This document shows, piece by piece, positions 4,161 to 6,468 of a DNA stretch of 6,468 nt. Below the pieces are notes generated by a model, which did not search any database, was not told the origin of the DNA, and worked only from the letters and a program-made list of their open reading frames with translations. Every line of letters starts with the position of its first letter. Within the stretch, counting starts at the first letter, position 1. Both the position numbers and the translations under genes were made by a program. Source of the stretch: Candidatus Tectimicrobiota bacterium (lineage in GTDB: Bacteria > UBA8248); contig JACPCT010000166.1 in assembly GCA_016184445.1 (NCBI GenBank), positions 1 through 6,468 on the forward strand. The letters are read 5' to 3'.

Positions 4161-6383
4161 ATGGAGGGGCCGAACGGGACGCGGATCGTGAGGTCGGGCT
4201 GCTTCCTCTGCCACGGCGGGTGCGGGATCCGGGTCCACGTCCGGGACGGCCGGGCCGTGCGGGTGGAAGGGGATCCGGACCACCCCAACAGCCGGGGCTT
4301 CCTCTGCGTGAAGGGCCGGGCGGGGATCGAGCTCCTCTACCACAAGGACCGCCTCCTCCACCCCCTCAAGCGGGCCGGGGCGCGCGGGGAGGGCCGCTGG
4401 GAGCACATCTCCTGGGACGAGGCGATCGAGACCTGCGCGGCGCAGCTCCAGAAGGTGATCGGCCGCCACGGCCCCCTGGCCGTCACGGGCGGGGACGGCA
4501 CGAAGGCCGACGAGGTGGCCTGGATCGCCGATCTCTTCCTCCTCAACCTGGGCTCCACCAACCGCACGGGGCCGGGCCGGGCCCAGTGCATGCTGCCCCG
4601 GAGAGCGGCCTCTAACGCCACATTCGGGAACTACTACTCCCCCGACTACGAGGGCGACCCCCGCCTGATCGTGCTCTGGGGGGACCAGCCCGAGATCTCC
4701 AACCACAACTCCATCCTCGGCTACAAGATGCTGCGGAAGAACAAAGTGGGAGCCAAGCTCATCGTCATCGACCCCCGCCGCACCGCCGCCGCCCGCCGGG
4801 CGGACATCTGGCTCCCCATCCGCCCAGGGACCGACGTGGTGCTCGCCCTGAGCATGATGCACGTGATGATCGAGGAGGACCTCTTCGACCGCGCCTTCGT
4901 GGAGAAGTGGTCGAACGGCCCCTTCCTCGTGGACGCCGGGACGGGCGACCTCCTCCTCGACTCCCAGGGCAGCTACCTCGTCTGGGACAAGGACCAGCGC
5001 CTCGCCGTGCCGAGCGACTGGCCCGGCGTCCGCCCCGCCCTGTGCGGCGCCTTCGAGGCGCACGGGCGCGCTTGCAAGACGGTGTGGCAGCTCCTCAAGG
5101 AGCGCTGCGCCCAGTACCCGCCCTGGCAGGCCGCCGCGATCACCTGGCTCAAGGCCGAGGACATCGCGCGGGCCGCCCGCCTCTACGCCGCCACCAAGCC
5201 GGCCGCCCTGGCCTGGGGCGTGGGGCTCGACATGTGCGTCAACGCCCACCAGAACGGCCGCGCCTGCACCCTCCTCGAGTGCATCACGGGGAACGTGGAC
5301 GTCCCGGGCGGCAACATGCACCCGGTGCCCTGCCACAGGGGATGCCGCACCTTCACCGACGCCTTCGGCGAAACCCTCCCCGAGGAGGCCTACATCAAGC
5401 AGCTCGGCGCGGAGCGCTTCCGCCTCTGCGCGGGCCCCACGACCAAGCGCTACGCGAACAACCCTGCCGTCCTCAAGGCCATCCTCACGGGGGAGCCCTA
5501 CCCCGTCCGCGCCTGGGTGGCGATCGGCGGCAACCCCCTCGTCCGTTGCGTGCGGGCCGTGGAACCCTTGGGCGAGGTGCGGGACGAGTTCGAGGTCTGC
5601 GGGGACATCCTCCGGCGCATGGGGATGGACCGGAACTGGCCCTGGCGCACGGCGGTGGAGTTCTACGAGGAGCGGCTGCGCTCGGCGGGGATGAGCTGGG
5701 AGAGGGTGGTCGAGGCGGGCGGCGCCTTCGACCGGATCGCCTACCGCAAGCACGAGACCGGCCACTACCGGCGGGAAGGGGGCTTCCCCACCGCGACGGG
5801 CCGGGCCGAGATCTGGAGCACCGTCTGGCGGCGGAACGGCTACGACCCCCTCCCCAGCTACACCGAGCTCCCCGAGAGCCCCTACAGCGACCCCGGGCTG
5901 ATGCGCGAGTTCCCCTTCATCGTCATCACGGGGGGCCGGCTGCCCGGCTACTTCCACTCCCAGCAGCGCCAGGTGGCCACCCTGCGCCGCCTCCACCCCG
6001 ATCCCCAGACCCAAATCCACCCCGAGGCGGCGGCGAGGCTCGGGCTCAAGGACGGCGACTGGGTGTGCGTCGAGTCCCCCCGGGGCCGGTGCGTCCAGCG
6101 CGCCAAGCTCTTCGGCGGGATGGACCCGCGCCTCGTCCACGTCGAGCACGGCTGGTGGTTCCCCGAGGAGGAGGGCGGGACGCCCCACCTCTACGGGGTC
6201 TTCCGCTCCAACGCGAACACCCTTACCCCGAACGCCGACCCCTTCCTCGACCCCGCCTTCGGCGGCTGCACCCTGCGCGGCTTCGCGGCCAAGGCCTACA
6301 AGGTGAGCGAGGAGGAGGCCCAGCGCATCGGCTGGGAGGAGGCCCTCGAGGCGCGGGCGGCCCCTACTCCTTCAGCCCGCTGA
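4161..6383 (+). CDS. Molybdopterin oxidoreductase, acetylene-hydratase-like branch of the DMSO reductase superfamily; apparent internal deletion
   Basis: The protein has 740 residues and no signal peptide, so it is probably cytoplasmic. An N-terminal 4Fe-4S site is formed by C14, C17, C21 and C49 (CX2CX3CX27C), followed by the usual Lys51. C143 in GRAQCMLPR is the likely Mo/W ligand. Cofactor-binding segments follow: LWGDQPE (172-178), IVIDPRRT (201-208), ADIWLPIRPGTD (214-225), ITGNVDVPGGN (375-385), IGGNPL (455-460) and the C-terminal dinucleotide-binding domain (about 586-712; TGGRLPGYFHS at 590-600). The VWD-containing insert at about 255-300 resembles the acetylene hydratase/pyrogallol hydroxytransferase group; the substrate is unknown. 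After NPL (458-460) the sequence passes almost directly to RAVEPLGEVRDEFEV (465-479), so the block that normally contains the second ADxVLP-type motif is absent. The ATG at 4161 has GGGGAAGGGA just upstream. No electron-transfer subunit gene is seen. Confidence 0.88.
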   Translation: MEGPNGTRIVRSGCFLCHGGCGIRVHVRDGRAVRVEGDPDHPNSRGFLCVKGRAGIELLYHKDRLLHPLKRAGARGEGRWEHISWDEAIETCAAQLQKVIGRHGPLAVTGGDGTKADEVAWIADLFLLNLGSTNRTGPGRAQCMLPRRAASNATFGNYYSPDYEGDPRLIVLWGDQPEISNHNSILGYKMLRKNKVGAKLIVIDPRRTAAARRADIWLPIRPGTDVVLALSMMHVMIEEDLFDRAFVEKWSNGPFLVDAGTGDLLLDSQGSYLVWDKDQRLAVPSDWPGVRPALCGAFEAHGRACKTVWQLLKERCAQYPPWQAAAITWLKAEDIARAARLYAATKPAALAWGVGLDMCVNAHQNGRACTLLECITGNVDVPGGNMHPVPCHRGCRTFTDAFGETLPEEAYIKQLGAERFRLCAGPTTKRYANNPAVLKAILTGEPYPVRAWVAIGGNPLVRCVRAVEPLGEVRDEFEVCGDILRRMGMDRNWPWRTAVEFYEERLRSAGMSWERVVEAGGAFDRIAYRKHETGHYRREGGFPTATGRAEIWSTVWRRNGYDPLPSYTELPESPYSDPGLMREFPFIVITGGRLPGYFHSQQRQVATLRRLHPDPQTQIHPEAAARLGLKDGDWVCVESPRGRCVQRAKLFGGMDPRLVHVEHGWWFPEEEGGTPHLYGVFRSNANTLTPNADPFLDPAFGGCTLRGFAAKAYKVSEEEAQRIGWEEALEARAAPTPSAR

Positions 6384-6468
6384 GGGCGATGCCGCGCACG
6401 AAGGCGCGCTGGAAGAGCAGGAAGACGAGCGCGGTCGGGATCATGCCCACCACGGCCGCCGCCATGAT
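6364..6468 (-). CDS. CUT1-type sugar ABC transporter permease (MalG-like), C-terminal end only
   Basis: The last 34 residues of a leftward gene that starts beyond the window are visible: a hydrophobic helix (MAAAVVGMIPTALVFLLFQ) followed by RAFVRGIALSGLKE and a TAG stop. This is the characteristic end of MalG/UgpE-type inner-membrane permeases of carbohydrate ABC importers, where P-x-x-x-x-F-x-x-Q-R-x-F-V-x-G-x-x-x-G-x-x-K is strongly conserved. It would pair with a second permease, an ATPase and a periplasmic binding protein, none of which is in view. Its 3' end overlaps the 3' end of the molybdopterin enzyme gene by 20 bp in convergent orientation, so no terminator separates the two. The family is confident; the transported substrate is unknown. 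Confidence 0.85.
   Translation of the reverse strand: MMAAAVVGMIPTALVFLLFQRAFVRGIALSGLKE

Noticed and set aside
4584..4592. Possible selenocysteine at the Mo/W ligand position of the oxidoreductase
   Set aside because: The codon is TGC (4587-4589), an ordinary cysteine; no in-frame TGA occurs before the end of the gene.
4107..6188. A 693-codon open frame on the minus strand opposite the molybdopterin gene
   Set aside because: It is made almost entirely of Ala, Gly, Val, His, Glu and Pro in low-complexity runs with no family motif, and it lies exactly antisense to a gene with clear cofactor motifs. Long antisense frames are expected in such GC-rich DNA.

Overview
The window is about 6.5 kb of GC-rich bacterial DNA, roughly 70% G+C in most lines by hand count. 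It is densely coding and contains seven protein genes, two of them cut by the window ends. A futalosine-pathway gene for menaquinone, an acetylene-hydratase-like molybdopterin enzyme and a sugar-type ABC permease suggest a free-living, probably uncultured, high-GC bacterium. Soil, sediment or marine lineages such as Rokubacteria, Tectomicrobia, NC10 or Deltaproteobacteria-like groups would fit, but this is a low-confidence guess. No RNA gene, CRISPR array or recognisable transposase was seen.

Layout. A leftward (minus-strand) block occupies 1-3896. In transcription order it holds an ICMT/PEMT-type membrane methyltransferase, an mqnC-like radical SAM gene, an amidohydrolase of the deaminase type, a PPC/DUF296 gene and the first 38 codons of an MgtC/SapB gene. 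The mqnC-amidohydrolase pair fits two steps of menaquinone synthesis by the futalosine route: aminodeoxyfutalosine deamination (MqnX type), then cyclisation of dehypoxanthine futalosine (MqnC). A good sigma70-like promoter lies between the amidohydrolase and the PPC gene, so PPC-mgtC is probably a separate or additional transcription unit. Positions 3897-4160 form a divergent control region with a candidate promoter in each direction. A rightward gene for a molybdopterin oxidoreductase follows. Its end overlaps, tail to tail, the last codons of a leftward CUT1-type ABC permease.

Most notable points. (1) The mqnC frame lacks the roughly 40-50 residue N-terminal part normal for MqnC. It begins just after the stop of a distinctly lower-GC methyltransferase gene, with a 12-bp palindrome and an 8-bp direct repeat at the join. 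This looks like an insertion, rearrangement or assembly junction. (2) The molybdopterin enzyme appears to lack an internal block of about 75-100 residues, including the second conserved ADxVLP-type segment, with the frame kept. (3) Two promoters carry inverted repeats over the -10 element, suggesting repressor control. I found no convincing wholly new system; the best leads are these structural oddities.
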